64,000 bases of DNA from Larkinella soli (GTDB lineage Bacteria > Bacteroidota > Bacteroidia > Cytophagales > Spirosomataceae): assembly GCF_003703975.1 (NCBI RefSeq), contig NZ_QTJY01000011.1:1-64000 (forward strand), written 5' to 3'. A program made the translations under genes and the position numbers. The stretch's first letter is position 1. Each line of letters begins with the position of its first letter. A model generated the notes under the pieces. The model did no database searches. It was not told where the DNA came from and saw only the letters and a program-made list of their open reading frames with translations. Shown here one piece after another: positions 25,455-34,478 of this stretch.

Positions 25455-27311
25455 TTATTGTGCCTCCCGGATCACCTTCAGCTGGTGCTTCAGTTCGGAT
25501 AGCTGTTTCTGGGCGATCTGAATTTTCTTCTCGATATCGGCACGCAGCTTATCGGCCCCTTTCGAGCGGCCAAAGAATTCGATATTGTTGTTGTACACCG
25601 CAATGTCGTTTTCCAGGGACGACATCTTCCGGCGGATATCCCCTTCCTTTTTGTAAAGATCGCGGGGAGTGCCGGTTTCGCGGGCCATCTCGGCCTCGTT
25701 CTCCAGCGTGAGCCGTTCCTTCTCCCTGGACGACAGTTTACCGTTGGCACCCACGAAGGCGTTCACGGCATTGATATATCGCTTCTGAATCGACTGCATG
25801 TCCTTTTTGGGAACATAGCCGATGGTGGCCCACTCCTTCTTAAAGTCGTTCAGCAGCGCCAGGTCGGCATTCCCGCCGGCGGCAGCCCCTTCGATCTGTT
25901 CGCAGAGGGCGACTTTCCTCGCCAGGTTGTCCTCGAACTCTTTCTCCACTTCCTGATTACGGGCCCGCTTCTTGTTGAAGAAGGCGTCGCAGGCGGCTTT
26001 GAATCGTTCGAAGATGGAGTCCTTGAACTTTTCAGGAACCTGACCGACGGTCTTCCACTGGCGTTGCAGTTCGATGACCTTCTGGGTGGTATCGGCCGAT
26101 TCGTCGCCCGATTCCAGGATGGCTTCCACCTGCTCGCAGAGTTCGGTCTTCAGCCGGAGGTTCTGTTCACGTTTGCCTTCCAGCTGCTTGAAGAATTCCC
26201 CTTTGTGATGGAAAAACTGCTTCAGGGCGGCCCAGAACTTCTTGCTGAGGTCTTTGCCTTCTTCGCGGGGCATCGGTCCGCGCAGGTTGTTCCAGCGGTC
26301 CTGGATCGCCATCACCTCCCGGGTTTTTTCGTTCCAGTCGTTGATGCTGCTTGAACTGAAACTCGTATACGGCACCAGTTCCTCGTAGAGTTTCGACTTC
26401 TCTTCGTAGAGCTGGGCTCCCTCCTTTTTGAGTTCCTCGTTCTGTTCCCGCCGACGGTCGTAGAGGGTGTCGAGGGCTTTCTTGAAACGCTGCCATAACA
26501 CCTCCTGCTCGGCTTTGGGGGCCGGACCGACGTGCTTGTATTCCTCAAATATGCTGTTGGCTTCGTCGATGACCGTCTTCGTAACGGGCTTCCCTTCGTT
26601 GGCGGTCACCATGGCTTCCACCCGCTCGCAGAGTTCCGTTTTCAGGGACTGGTTCTTTTTCCGATCCAGTTCCTTCAGTTCAAAATAGATATTGCGGTTG
26701 CTGTAATAGCGGTCGACCAGGGCATGGTAGGTGGCCCAGAGGGTGGCGTTGTGGGGCGAGGGAACATTCCCGGCCGCCTTCCATTCGTCCTGAATCTGTT
26801 TAAAGCCGTTCCAGCTCGTTTTCGGGTCGCCGGCGTTGTTCTCGTCGGCTTCTACCAGTTCACGCAACCGGCGCAGCAGTTCGGTCTTGACCGCAAAGTT
26901 GTTATCCTTGGCCTTTTCGAGCTGCTGAAAATATTGGTTCTTCTGGTCCTTAATCTGCTTATAGAGTGCGTCGAACCGGCTGACTGTCTCATCATACTTG
27001 TATTCAAACCCCTCTTCCGAGCCAGTCTCCTGTACGTACTTCTGTAAGGCAGCGTTCCGATCCGACGCCTTGACCTGATCGAACAACGGGCGCACCTCTT
27101 TCAGGACTTCGTCGGCCCGGCGGTAATCTGCCGCGGAAACGGTTTCAGCCTTCAGAGACGCCAGTTGCTTCTCCAGAAGACCGGCATAATCTTCTTTGGA
27201 AAACTGGCTGTAGTCGGTATGGGCTACCTCCTCCAGTTCCATTTCCATCGTTTCAGCCGGCTCCTGGTTCAGTTCTTCGCGTTCGGTTATTTCTTGCTCT
27301 TCGCTTGCCAT
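25455..27311 (-). CDS. DUF349 domain protein
   Basis: 618 residues, cytoplasmic, highly charged and helical. After an acidic N-terminal stretch (1-35) it carries several repeated DUF349 units, each with a helix of the type Lys-x-x-Glu-Leu-x-x-x-Val-Glu and a W-Lys segment ([42 protein letters not shown]), and ends in a coiled coil. Proteins of this kind are widespread in Bacteroidota; their job is not established. Its promoter box TATTTTTG (minus strand, 27338-27345) lies back to back with that of pdxH, with a leader of only about 20 bases. Confidence 0.9.
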   Translation of the reverse strand: MASEEQEITEREELNQEPAETMEMELEEVAHTDYSQFSKEDYAGLLEKQLASLKAETVSAADYRRADEVLKEVRPLFDQVKASDRNAALQKYVQETGSEEGFEYKYDETVSRFDALYKQIKDQKNQYFQQLEKAKDNNFAVKTELLRRLRELVEADENNAGDPKTSWNGFKQIQDEWKAAGNVPSPHNATLWATYHALVDRYYSNRNIYFELKELDRKKNQSLKTELCERVEAMVTANEGKPVTKTVIDEANSIFEEYKHVGPAPKAEQEVLWQRFKKALDTLYDRRREQNEELKKEGAQLYEEKSKLYEELVPYTSFSSSSINDWNEKTREVMAIQDRWNNLRGPMPREEGKDLSKKFWAALKQFFHHKGEFFKQLEGKREQNLRLKTELCEQVEAILESGDESADTTQKVIELQRQWKTVGQVPEKFKDSIFERFKAACDAFFNKKRARNQEVEKEFEDNLARKVALCEQIEGAAAGGNADLALLNDFKKEWATIGYVPKKDMQSIQKRYINAVNAFVGANGKLSSREKERLTLENEAEMARETGTPRDLYKKEGDIRRKMSSLENDIAVYNNNIEFFGRSKGADKLRADIEKKIQIAQKQLSELKHQLKVIREAQ

Positions 27312-27329
27312 ACGCTGTATAGGAATCGT

Positions 27330-27337
27330 TACTTTTG
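27330..27337 (+). promoter_or_regulatory. -7 box TACTTTTG for pdxH
   Basis: TACTTTTG fits TAnnTTTG, with a TTG 22 bases upstream. The leader of pdxH would be about 60 bases. It abuts the opposing box at 27338-27345 without a spacer. Confidence 0.6.
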
Positions 27338-27345
27338 CAAAAATA
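27338..27345 (-). promoter_or_regulatory. -7 box TATTTTTG for the DUF349 gene
   Basis: On the minus strand TATTTTTG fits TAnnTTTG. Together with the opposing box it forms the near-palindrome TACTTTTGCAAAAATA, so two polymerases cannot occupy both promoters at once. Confidence 0.65.
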
Positions 27346-27404
27346 CGAAAAAAATAGGAAAATATTTCCTTGAAGACAGCTCTCCGGTCAGAACCTGCAA
27401 ACCT

Positions 27405-28046
27405 ATGTCAACTCCACTTCACGACCTGCGAAAAGAGTATTCATTAAACGGTTTAGACCGTTCCGATGTTTCAACAAACCCGGTCGAACAATTTCAGCGC
27501 TGGTTTGATGAGGCAATGGCCTCAGGGGTTCATGAGCCTAATGCGATGCACCTGGCCACGGTCGGAGCCGACGGACGACCGTCCGGCCGCATCGTGCTGG
27601 TCAAGGGAATCGATGAACGCGGGTTCTCGTTCTATACCAATTATGATAGTCGTAAAGGTATTGATTTACAGACGCGACCGTTCGCTTCCCTCACTTTTTT
27701 TTATCCCGAACTCGAACGGCAGATCCGCGTCGAAGGCACCATCGTCAAAGTGAGCGTCGAAGAGTCGGATGCTTATTTTCAAAGCCGGCCCCGGGGCAGC
27801 CAGATCGGGGCCTGGGTGTCGGCGCAGAGTGCGGTCGTGGAAAATCGGGCCGCGCTGGAACGGCGGCAGCAGGAACTGGAGCGGCAGTTTGCCGAACAAC
27901 CCGTACCCCGCCCTCCGCACTGGGGCGGCTTCCGGGTCGTTCCGGATCGGATCGAGTTCTGGCAGGGGCGGCCCAGCCGGCTGCACGACCGGATTCTCTA
28001 CCGGAAAGCGGAAAACGAATGGATCATCGAACGGCTGGCTCCTTAG
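27405..28046 (+). CDS. pdxH: Pyridoxine/pyridoxamine 5'-phosphate oxidase
   Basis: 213 residues from the ATG at 27405 ([12 protein letters not shown]); the longer open frame from 27165 runs through the promoter and the opposing gene. Family motifs: [31 protein letters not shown], a [13 protein letters not shown] segment for FMN and substrate binding, the [16 protein letters not shown] block, and the C-terminal [20 protein letters not shown] that ends the active site. It makes pyridoxal phosphate with FMN and oxygen. The stop codon overlaps that of bshB1 on the other strand. The PLP product also serves the MocR and aminotransferase genes elsewhere in the window, but there is no direct link. 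Confidence 0.96.
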   Translation: MSTPLHDLRKEYSLNGLDRSDVSTNPVEQFQRWFDEAMASGVHEPNAMHLATVGADGRPSGRIVLVKGIDERGFSFYTNYDSRKGIDLQTRPFASLTFFYPELERQIRVEGTIVKVSVEESDAYFQSRPRGSQIGAWVSAQSAVVENRAALERRQQELERQFAEQPVPRPPHWGGFRVVPDRIEFWQGRPSRLHDRILYRKAENEWIIERLAP

Positions 28047-28762
28047 AGCAGGTCAAACAGACTCCTCACCCCGACGGTTCGTTCGACCGTAAAGCCTTCC
28101 CCGTATTTTACCCCGATCATGTGGCCGTATTCCTCGGCCCGGGCCTCGATGAATTCCAGAAATTCGGGGCTGGAGATGTAGCTGGCCGGCTCGCTGTTTT
28201 CCGGATCGAAAAACTGGCTTCGGTACGCCAGGATGGACTCCTTCTTCCGGGGCCAGAACCCGGTAATGTCGACGATCAGGTCGGGCCGGATGTAGCGGTC
28301 CTGGATAAAGTGATAAATGACTTTCGGCCGCCAGGCTTCCTGCCGGGAGCCGTCCGTGTCCGTGGTTTCGATGCGCCGTAAACCGGCGTAAAAACACGCG
28401 TCCACCACCAGCGCCGAGGCCCGGCCGTGGTCGGGGTGGCGGTCGGTGACGGCATTGGTGATCACCAGTTCCGGCCGATAGCGCCGGATGGCCGGGATGA
28501 GTGCCGTCTGATGTTCCTCGTCATTGCGAAAAAAACCGTCCCGGAAGCCGAGGTTCTCCCTCGCCGAGAGCCCCAGGATCTGCCCGGCCGCTTCGGCTTC
28601 CTCTACCCGGATTTCGGGCGTTCCCCGGGTGCCCAGTTCCCCCCGGGTCAGGTCGACGATGCCCACCTTTTTACCCTGCGCAATATGGGACAGAATGGTC
28701 CCCGAACAACCCAGTTCAGCGTCGTCGGGGTGAACCGCAATGACAAGAATGTCAAGTTTCAT
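28043..28762 (-). CDS. bshB1: Bacillithiol biosynthesis deacetylase BshB1
   Basis: 239 residues of the LmbE/PIG-L family. The zinc motif HPDD is at 11-14 ([15 protein letters not shown]); the second histidine motif is [11 protein letters not shown]. Further BshB1 traits are [14 protein letters not shown] and [15 protein letters not shown] near the end. It removes acetyl from GlcNAc-malate in bacillithiol synthesis. The gene follows the M23 peptidase gene by 22 bases, so they share a transcript, and its stop overlaps the pdxH stop. With trxB 1.2 kb upstream, this part of the chromosome carries thiol-redox functions. bshA and bshC are not in the window. Confidence 0.95.
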   Translation of the reverse strand: MKLDILVIAVHPDDAELGCSGTILSHIAQGKKVGIVDLTRGELGTRGTPEIRVEEAEAAGQILGLSARENLGFRDGFFRNDEEHQTALIPAIRRYRPELVITNAVTDRHPDHGRASALVVDACFYAGLRRIETTDTDGSRQEAWRPKVIYHFIQDRYIRPDLIVDITGFWPRKKESILAYRSQFFDPENSEPASYISSPEFLEFIEARAEEYGHMIGVKYGEGFTVERTVGVRSLFDLL

Positions 28763-28784
28763 GGAGGGGATTGGGTCGCCTGAA

Positions 28785-29858
28785 TTAGTGGACTCTGAGC
28801 TTTTGTCCCGGCCGGATTCGCGAGCGGGTCGACATATGATTTTTCCGGGCCAGGGTCGATGCCGTCAGGCCGTATCTGCGGGCAATGCTCGTCAGGGTTT
28901 CGCCGGAACGGACCCGGTGCAGAACCGTACGCTTGAATTTGGGTTTGAAGCCGGACATGCTGACGTTCTTCCCCCGCAGGTAATCCCACACGGAAGCCGT
29001 CAGGATGAAGTGATCGGACAGGATCGAATTGGTCGGAAAATTATAAATATGGGTCGGGCTGAAAGGATTGCCTTCGTAGCGGGTTTCGAAATGGAGGTGG
29101 GAACCGAAACTGCGGCCCGTATTGCCGCCCAGCCCAATCTGGTCGCCTGCCTTGATCAGCTGCCCCGATTCGACCAGTGCTTTGGACAGGTGACCGTAAA
29201 CGGTCTCCAGGCCGTTAAAATGCCGAACCAGGATAAACCGCCCGAAGCCGTTGCCGTCCCAGCCTACGACCCGAACCAGCCCGTCGAAGGCTGCATAGAC
29301 CGGATCGCCGGTTTCGAGATCGAGGTCCATACCCTTGTGCCAGCGCCCCCAGCGCGGACCGAATACCGAAGTTACCTTACCGTCTACGGTCGGGGCCGAC
29401 CAGAACCGGTTTTCGGTCGGGTCATATAGCTTCAGGTCGATCACCTCGTCGAATTCAAGGGGGTCGATGCCGTAGGGATCGACGCTTCGGGAATCCCAGA
29501 TGGCGTAATAATCGGCGATTTTCACCCAGTCGTCTCCCACCTGGACCGAATCGATGACCTCCACGACACCGGGTTCCCCCTCGTCGATGGTAGTCGTGTC
29601 TTCGCTGACCACCGGGTTGGCCTCCTTCTTCGGCTCGAACTGGTTGTTAAACTTGAGGTTGGACGTCTCAGGCTCAAATTCCTCTTCAGGCTCCTGGGCG
29701 GGTTCCTGCGTGGGTCGACTGGAGTTTTGATTTTCCGATTTTTTGGGCTTGATGCTCAGATTCTTCTTGAACTTTCCACGTTCCTGCGCCTGAACCGCCA
29801 CAGTACTTACAAAAAAACAAAAGCTGGCCAACAGCCACCAGACTGCCAGTGTTCTCAT
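28785..29858 (-). CDS. Secreted M23 peptidase with LysM domain
   Basis: 357 residues: signal peptide (cut near VQAQ, 22-25), a low-complexity Pro/Glu/Ser linker (about 35-75), a LytM/M23 domain with zinc ligands in HKGMDLD and in HLHFE, and a C-terminal LysM unit (VRSGETLTSIARRYGLTAST and the RPGQKLRV end). It should cut peptide bridges of peptidoglycan, or act as a regulator of such enzymes, at the cell wall. The M23 domain sits before the LysM here. The downstream gene bshB1 is cotranscribed; upstream a 16-bp hairpin terminator separates it from trxB. Confidence 0.93.
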   Translation of the reverse strand: MRTLAVWWLLASFCFFVSTVAVQAQERGKFKKNLSIKPKKSENQNSSRPTQEPAQEPEEEFEPETSNLKFNNQFEPKKEANPVVSEDTTTIDEGEPGVVEVIDSVQVGDDWVKIADYYAIWDSRSVDPYGIDPLEFDEVIDLKLYDPTENRFWSAPTVDGKVTSVFGPRWGRWHKGMDLDLETGDPVYAAFDGLVRVVGWDGNGFGRFILVRHFNGLETVYGHLSKALVESGQLIKAGDQIGLGGNTGRSFGSHLHFETRYEGNPFSPTHIYNFPTNSILSDHFILTASVWDYLRGKNVSMSGFKPKFKRTVLHRVRSGETLTSIARRYGLTASTLARKNHMSTRSRIRPGQKLRVH

Positions 29859-29891
29859 CCTCTGGGGTTAAGTTTGCCGGAGAGAAAAAGG

Positions 29892-29929
29892 CTACAGAAT
29901 GGATGATTTAAAAATCATCCATTCTGTAG
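29892..29929 (-). terminator. Terminator behind trxB
   Basis: Two 16-base arms pair perfectly (CTACAGAATGGATGAT with ATCATCCATTCTGTAG) around a 6-base loop; on the minus strand CCTTTTTCTC follows, as expected of an intrinsic terminator 33 bases behind trxB. Confidence 0.9.
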
Positions 29930-29961
29930 TGGCTTACTCACCTCCGTGGTGGTTATTAATC

Positions 29962-30939
29962 TTATAACGTCTGCACCTCGGCCAGACGATCGACGGCCGG
30001 ATGCTCCGATTCCTTCAGGGCCAGAAAACGTTCGGCATCCAGAGCGGCCATACAGCCGGTTCCGGCAGCCGTGACGGCCTGGCGGTAAATGTTGTCCTGG
30101 GCATCACCACAGGCAAATACGCCCGGGATGTTGGTTCGGGTGGAGCCTTTTTCGGTTATGATATAACCGCTTTCGTCCAGGGCAACGGACGATTTAAAAA
30201 TTTCCGTATTGGGTTTATGGCCGATGGCCACAAAAAAGCCGGAAACCTCCAGCACACTGCTTTCGCCGGTCACCACGTTCTTCACCCGAACGCCCGTCAC
30301 CTCTTCTTCACCGAGCACTTCTTCCGTCTCGGTATTCCAGAGAATCTCGATATTTGGCAGGGTCTTGACCCGGTTCTGCATGAATTTGGACGCCCGCATT
30401 TCACTCCGGCGAACCAGCATATAGACCTTGCGGCAGAGTTTTGCCAGGTAGCTGGCCTCTTCGGCCGCCGTATCTCCGGCGCCGACGATGGCGACGTCCT
30501 GTCCGCGGAAGAAGAAACCGTCGCAGACGGCGCAGGCCGAAACGCCCCGGCCGTTCAGACGCATTTCGGAAGGCAGGCCCAGCCATTTGGCAGCGGCACC
30601 CGTCGAAATGATCACGGCATTGGCGGTGATTTCGTGCTGGTCGTCGACGATGGCTTTGTGAGGATACCCCGAAAAGTCCACGGCGGTAACAACTCCGTAC
30701 CGAATTTCCGTCCCGAAACGGGCGGCCTGACGTTCGAGGTCATTCATCAGCTGAGGACCTTCTACTCCATCCGGATATCCGGGAAAATTGTCGACTTCGT
30801 TGGTGATGGTCAATTGACCGCCCGGTTGTGCCCCCTGGTAAAGGACGGGATTCAGACCCGCACGGGAAGCATAGATGGCAGCGGTGTATCCGGCGGGGCC
30901 GGAGCCAATAATCAGGCAGTTTACTTTTTCGGTGGTCAT
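29962..30939 (-). CDS. trxB: Thioredoxin-disulfide reductase
   Basis: 325 residues. FAD motif GSGPAGYTAA at 12-21, redox-active Cys136-Ala-Val-Cys139 in SACAVCDGF, NADPH motif GAGDTAAEEA near 152, and the FAD closing motif GVFACGDAQD near 287. It passes electrons from NADPH to thioredoxin. The gene has its own terminator at 29892-29929. Low-molecular-weight thiol genes (bshB1) lie nearby on the same strand. Confidence 0.96.
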   Translation of the reverse strand: MTTEKVNCLIIGSGPAGYTAAIYASRAGLNPVLYQGAQPGGQLTITNEVDNFPGYPDGVEGPQLMNDLERQAARFGTEIRYGVVTAVDFSGYPHKAIVDDQHEITANAVIISTGAAAKWLGLPSEMRLNGRGVSACAVCDGFFFRGQDVAIVGAGDTAAEEASYLAKLCRKVYMLVRRSEMRASKFMQNRVKTLPNIEILWNTETEEVLGEEEVTGVRVKNVVTGESSVLEVSGFFVAIGHKPNTEIFKSSVALDESGYIITEKGSTRTNIPGVFACGDAQDNIYRQAVTAAGTGCMAALDAERFLALKESEHPAVDRLAEVQTL

Positions 30940-31106
30940 CGGCTGACGTAGAGTTGATGTTTGATCGCAGTGACCACCCTCCCGGCTCCCGTCGACCGGT
31001 TCTCGTCGAAACGAAGGCCGGAGGGGTGGTCATCCTGAGAAAAAACAAGCGCAAAGGTGCGAAAAATTCCCCTCTTTATCAAGTTATCGGGAGGGACCGG
31101 ACCGCT

Positions 31107-33086
31107 TCACAGAATTCTCCACTCGATTCTACGGTTGAGACGGCGGTTTTCCTCGTCGGAATTGGGCGCGAGCGGACGGGTTTCCCCGAAACCGACCGAA
31201 CGGATTCGCCGGAGCTCAATCCCGGCTTTCTCCAGGTAAGCCACCACGGCCTGCGCCCGCTTCCGGGACAGGTCGAGGTTACTGGCGGCATCCCCCCGGT
31301 CGTCGGTATGTCCGGAGATTTCAATGGTCACGGTTTTGTTTTCCTCCAAAAACTTTGCCAGCCGGGTCAGTTCCGTCCGGCTTTTTTCCGCGAGATCGAA
31401 CCGGCCGGTTTCGAAGAAGATGTTGTTCAGCGTCTCCCGGCCCGACGGCACAATGGGTTCCAGCGGGACGCTCAGGGTCATGCCCTCCCCTTCCCGCTTC
31501 CGGGTGAAATCGAAGGAAAGGCTCTTGAACAGATAACCCGGGCCGGTAATGTACAGGGCATATTCCCCGCCCGTCGGCAGCACGGCCGTATACTGGCCCG
31601 TCTGCGGGTCGGACTGCACCCGTGTCACCAGCTGCTGTGTAGCCAGGTCCACCAGTTCGATGGTCGCCGTCAAGGGCTTCTTGGTTTTTGCATCGGCAAT
31701 CTGGCCTTTTAGGTAACTCACCGGCCGGACCTTCTGGCGCAGGGATTCCGGCAGGTCGAACCGGTACAGTCGGGAGCGTTGTTTCGCCCCGGGCTCGGAC
31801 TCCTCGTGCGAATAATACGCCCGGTTGCCGTTCGCCGAAACGAATAAGGCCGCCTGATCGTCGGCCGTATTGATGGGATAACCAAGGTTCTGCGGACTGG
31901 ACCAGCCGGAACTGGTGCTGTCGGCTACGAAAAGATCATAGCCGCCCATGCCGGTGTGTCCGTCGGAAGCGAAAAACAGGCTGCGGCCGTTGGCGTGGAT
32001 GAAGGGCGAGGCTTCGTCGAAGGGCGAGTTGATGGATTTCAGGTTGTAGGGCGTTTTCCAGTCGCCGTCGTCGCCGAGGTCGCTGCACCAGATGTCGCGA
32101 CGGCCCACCCCGCCCGGCCGATCGGAGACGAAATACAGGCGCCGGCCGTCCGCCGAAAGGGCCGGCTGCGACTCCCATCCCCGGGTATTGATGATCGGCC
32201 CGAGGTTTTTGGGTGCCGACCAGGCCTCACCGGTTTTACGGCTGATATACAGGTCACAGCTCCCGATACCGCTCCGCCCCTGACAGGCCGTGAACACGAG
32301 GGTCCGCCCGTCTGCAGAGAGCGAGGGCGTACCTTCGTTGTCGGGCGTATTGATGGCGGGTGAAAGCGATTCGGGGGGGCTCCAGGTTTCTCCCCGGTAG
32401 GTCGAAACCATCAGGTCTTCATCGCCTTCCGGCTTCAGAACCGTATAGACCAGGGTCTGTTCGTCGGCGGTCAGGACCGGAAAATACTGCGAAGGGAACG
32501 CCTGAACCGTCGCCGGAAGCGCCTGTGGTTTCACGGCCAGCGGATTCTGAACGGCCTGCTGCCCGAAATGGGCCGTCTGCAAAAGCCGGGCAATCCGTTT
32601 CCCCTGCGAAGACTGGGGAGCAAAGAGCTTCTGAAAGGCTTCGAGACAGGGAATCGCTTCGTCGTAGCGGCCTTTTTTCAGCAGATAGGTGCTGACGAAC
32701 TGGTACGCCGGACCCGAAACCGGCTGATTGGGCTTCTGCCGGATGGCCCGCTGATAGACCTGAAAAGCCGGATCGGGCCGACGCATGAATTCGTACACCT
32801 GCCCCATTTTCAGGTAGGCTTCTGTAAAACCGGAATCCCGCTCGATGGCCTGATTGAGCAACTCCAGCGTCGTGCCGGTTTCCCGGCGGGATAAGGCGTC
32901 GAGGGCCTTGTTATAGAGGTCGGCGGCCTTTTTATTCGTCGTCGTCAACGGCGGGTTCTGGGCGTTTCCGATACCGGGCATCAATAGAAACCAGCTCACC
33001 AGAAAAGCGGCCAGCCCGACGAGCGGACGGAACCGGCGCCTTACGGAATATTCATGTATTTGTGCGTTTGCAACGAAACCTGCCAT
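31107..33086 (-). CDS. Envelope protein: TPR, PD40 beta-propeller and OmpA C-terminal domain
   Basis: 659 residues. After a hydrophobic leader (about 21-43, ending GIGNAQ) come TPR-like helices (about 50-150), PD40 propeller repeats (Leu-Ser-Ala-Asp-Gly-Arg-x-Leu-x-Phe, several copies, about 195-440), a carboxypeptidase-regulatory-like beta domain (about 455-545) and an OmpA peptidoglycan-binding domain (SGHTDDRGDAASNLDLSRKR). Such proteins link the outer membrane to the wall and in Bacteroidota relate to the gliding/secretion protein PorE. The annotated ATG lies 46 bases inside queE; a later GTG would also be possible, because the first 14 residues do not look like a signal peptide. Confidence 0.88.
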   Translation of the reverse strand: MAGFVANAQIHEYSVRRRFRPLVGLAAFLVSWFLLMPGIGNAQNPPLTTTNKKAADLYNKALDALSRRETGTTLELLNQAIERDSGFTEAYLKMGQVYEFMRRPDPAFQVYQRAIRQKPNQPVSGPAYQFVSTYLLKKGRYDEAIPCLEAFQKLFAPQSSQGKRIARLLQTAHFGQQAVQNPLAVKPQALPATVQAFPSQYFPVLTADEQTLVYTVLKPEGDEDLMVSTYRGETWSPPESLSPAINTPDNEGTPSLSADGRTLVFTACQGRSGIGSCDLYISRKTGEAWSAPKNLGPIINTRGWESQPALSADGRRLYFVSDRPGGVGRRDIWCSDLGDDGDWKTPYNLKSINSPFDEASPFIHANGRSLFFASDGHTGMGGYDLFVADSTSSGWSSPQNLGYPINTADDQAALFVSANGNRAYYSHEESEPGAKQRSRLYRFDLPESLRQKVRPVSYLKGQIADAKTKKPLTATIELVDLATQQLVTRVQSDPQTGQYTAVLPTGGEYALYITGPGYLFKSLSFDFTRKREGEGMTLSVPLEPIVPSGRETLNNIFFETGRFDLAEKSRTELTRLAKFLEENKTVTIEISGHTDDRGDAASNLDLSRKRAQAVVAYLEKAGIELRRIRSVGFGETRPLAPNSDEENRRLNRRIEWRIL

Positions 33087-33673
33087 TGCGGAACCTGTTT
33101 TACGTACTCAACGATGAGAGGCAGCATTTCGTTTGAGCGGCTCCATTCCGGCTGCAAAAACAGTTTACAATCGGGCCGCAGGCGGTCGGTGAACGATTCG
33201 GCGAATGCGAAATCACTTTTGTGGTAGATGATGACTTTCAGCTCGTCGGCTTTCCGGTAAATGTCCGGGTTCGGCTCTTTGAACTTCTTGGGCGAGAAAC
33301 AGATCCAGTCCCAGTTGCCCGTTACGGGATATACCCCGGAGGTTTCGATGTTGGTCCGGAAACCGGCCGCCTGGAGGGCCGTCGTCAGGGCGTCCAGATT
33401 GTGCATCAGGGGTTCTCCGCCGGTGATGACGGCCATCCGGCCGGGATATTGAAGCGCCCCCCCGACAATCTCCCCGATCCGCAGCCGGGGGTGGGCACCG
33501 GCGTCCCACGACTCCTTGACGTCGCACCAGTGGCAGCCCACGTCGCAGCCGCCGAGCCGGATGAAATAGGCGGCTTTGCCGGTATGCGCCCCCTCTCCCT
33601 GAAGTGTATAGAATGCCTCCATGACCGGCAGCTGCAGGTCCACGGCGGTTTGTTGATGCAGAACTTGATTCAT
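33041..33673 (-). CDS. queE: 7-carboxy-7-deazaguanine synthase
   Basis: 210 residues of the radical-SAM family. The cluster motif C43-x3-C47-x2-C50 lies in LGGCDVGCHWCDVKESW, preceded by VMEAFYTLQGEGAHTGKAAYFIRL. The TGGEPLMH segment binds SAM. The enzyme converts 6-carboxy-tetrahydropterin to 7-carboxy-7-deazaguanine for queuosine. A TAACTTTG -7 box lies only 5 bases upstream of the ATG, so the message seems to be almost or fully leaderless. The 3' end overlaps the OmpA-family gene by 46 bases. Confidence 0.95.
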   Translation of the reverse strand: MNQVLHQQTAVDLQLPVMEAFYTLQGEGAHTGKAAYFIRLGGCDVGCHWCDVKESWDAGAHPRLRIGEIVGGALQYPGRMAVITGGEPLMHNLDALTTALQAAGFRTNIETSGVYPVTGNWDWICFSPKKFKEPNPDIYRKADELKVIIYHKSDFAFAESFTDRLRPDCKLFLQPEWSRSNEMLPLIVEYVKQVPQWQVSLQTHKYMNIP

Positions 33674-33677
33674 GGTG

Positions 33678-33685
33678 CAAAGTTA
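33678..33685 (-). promoter_or_regulatory. -7 box TAACTTTG directly upstream of queE
   Basis: On the minus strand TAACTTTG matches TAnnTTTG exactly. Its last base is 5 bases from the A of the queE ATG, so the transcript would start at or next to the start codon. Confidence 0.6.
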
Positions 33686-33788
33686 CGGAATTTGTCGGCG
33701 GAAGAATAATCGGCCCGGCCGTGCAACCCGAACGGACCGCCCGGCATCTTGTAGAGTGAAATCTACCCCGTACATACAGACCGAAACC

Positions 33789-34478
33789 ATGAAGCGCCTT
33801 TTGCTGACCATTCCTATCCTCGCCCTGCTGGAAACCTCCTCGCTGGCGCAGCGGATCACCCGGCAGTTCACCCTCCAGTCGTTCGACCGGATCGACGTGG
33901 CGAATGCCATCGACGTTGAAATCCGGAAAGGAGCCTTCGACATCGTGGCCGACCTCGCCCCCGGCGAAACCGAATATCTGAGCCTGAAAGCCGAAAACGG
34001 CGTGCTGACCGCCCGGTTCAATCGCCCGGCGGGGAGCTGGGCTTCGGGCAAAAACCGGAAGTCTCCCCGGCTGCTGATCACCCTGCCGAGTTTACGGGGC
34101 ATTACGCTCTCGGGCGCGTCGGACGGCAAAGTCGAGGAATCGTTTTCTACCGAAGAACTGGAGATCAACCTCTCCGGGGCGGCCGATCTGAAAATGGAGA
34201 ACATCACCGCGGGCCGCATCCGGCTGAAAGCCAGCGGAGCCTCGGACACCCGCCTTCAGGGCCGCGCCAGGCGTCTGGAGGCCGACCTGTCCGGGGCCTC
34301 CGACCTGAAAGCATCCGATCTGGTAGTGGAAGAGGCCGTCGTCAGGGCCGCCGGGGCCAGCGATGCGTCCGTCAACGTCACCAGACGGCTGGAGAAAAAC
34401 ACCCGGGGCGGGGCCGACGTAACCCACCGCGGCAATCCCCAGACGGTGGTTTCCAACCAGAAAAAAGACGAGGATTAA
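33789..34478 (+). CDS. GIN-domain (DUF2807) secreted protein
   Basis: 229 residues from the ATG at 33789, which gives a clean signal peptide (MKRLLLTIPILALL, cut after SLAQ). The mature part is a DUF2807/GIN right-handed beta-helix: repeated strands of the pattern Ser-Gly-Ala-Ser-Asp-x-Lys (GASDGKVEES, SGAADLKMEN, SGASDTRLQG, SGASDLKASD, AGASDASVNV). Such proteins lie in the periplasm or at the surface; their function is unknown. The C-terminus is polar. The stop overlaps that of the convergent ABC gene by 4 bases. Confidence 0.9.
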   Translation: MKRLLLTIPILALLETSSLAQRITRQFTLQSFDRIDVANAIDVEIRKGAFDIVADLAPGETEYLSLKAENGVLTARFNRPAGSWASGKNRKSPRLLITLPSLRGITLSGASDGKVEESFSTEELEINLSGAADLKMENITAGRIRLKASGASDTRLQGRARRLEADLSGASDLKASDLVVEEAVVRAAGASDASVNVTRRLEKNTRGGADVTHRGNPQTVVSNQKKDED

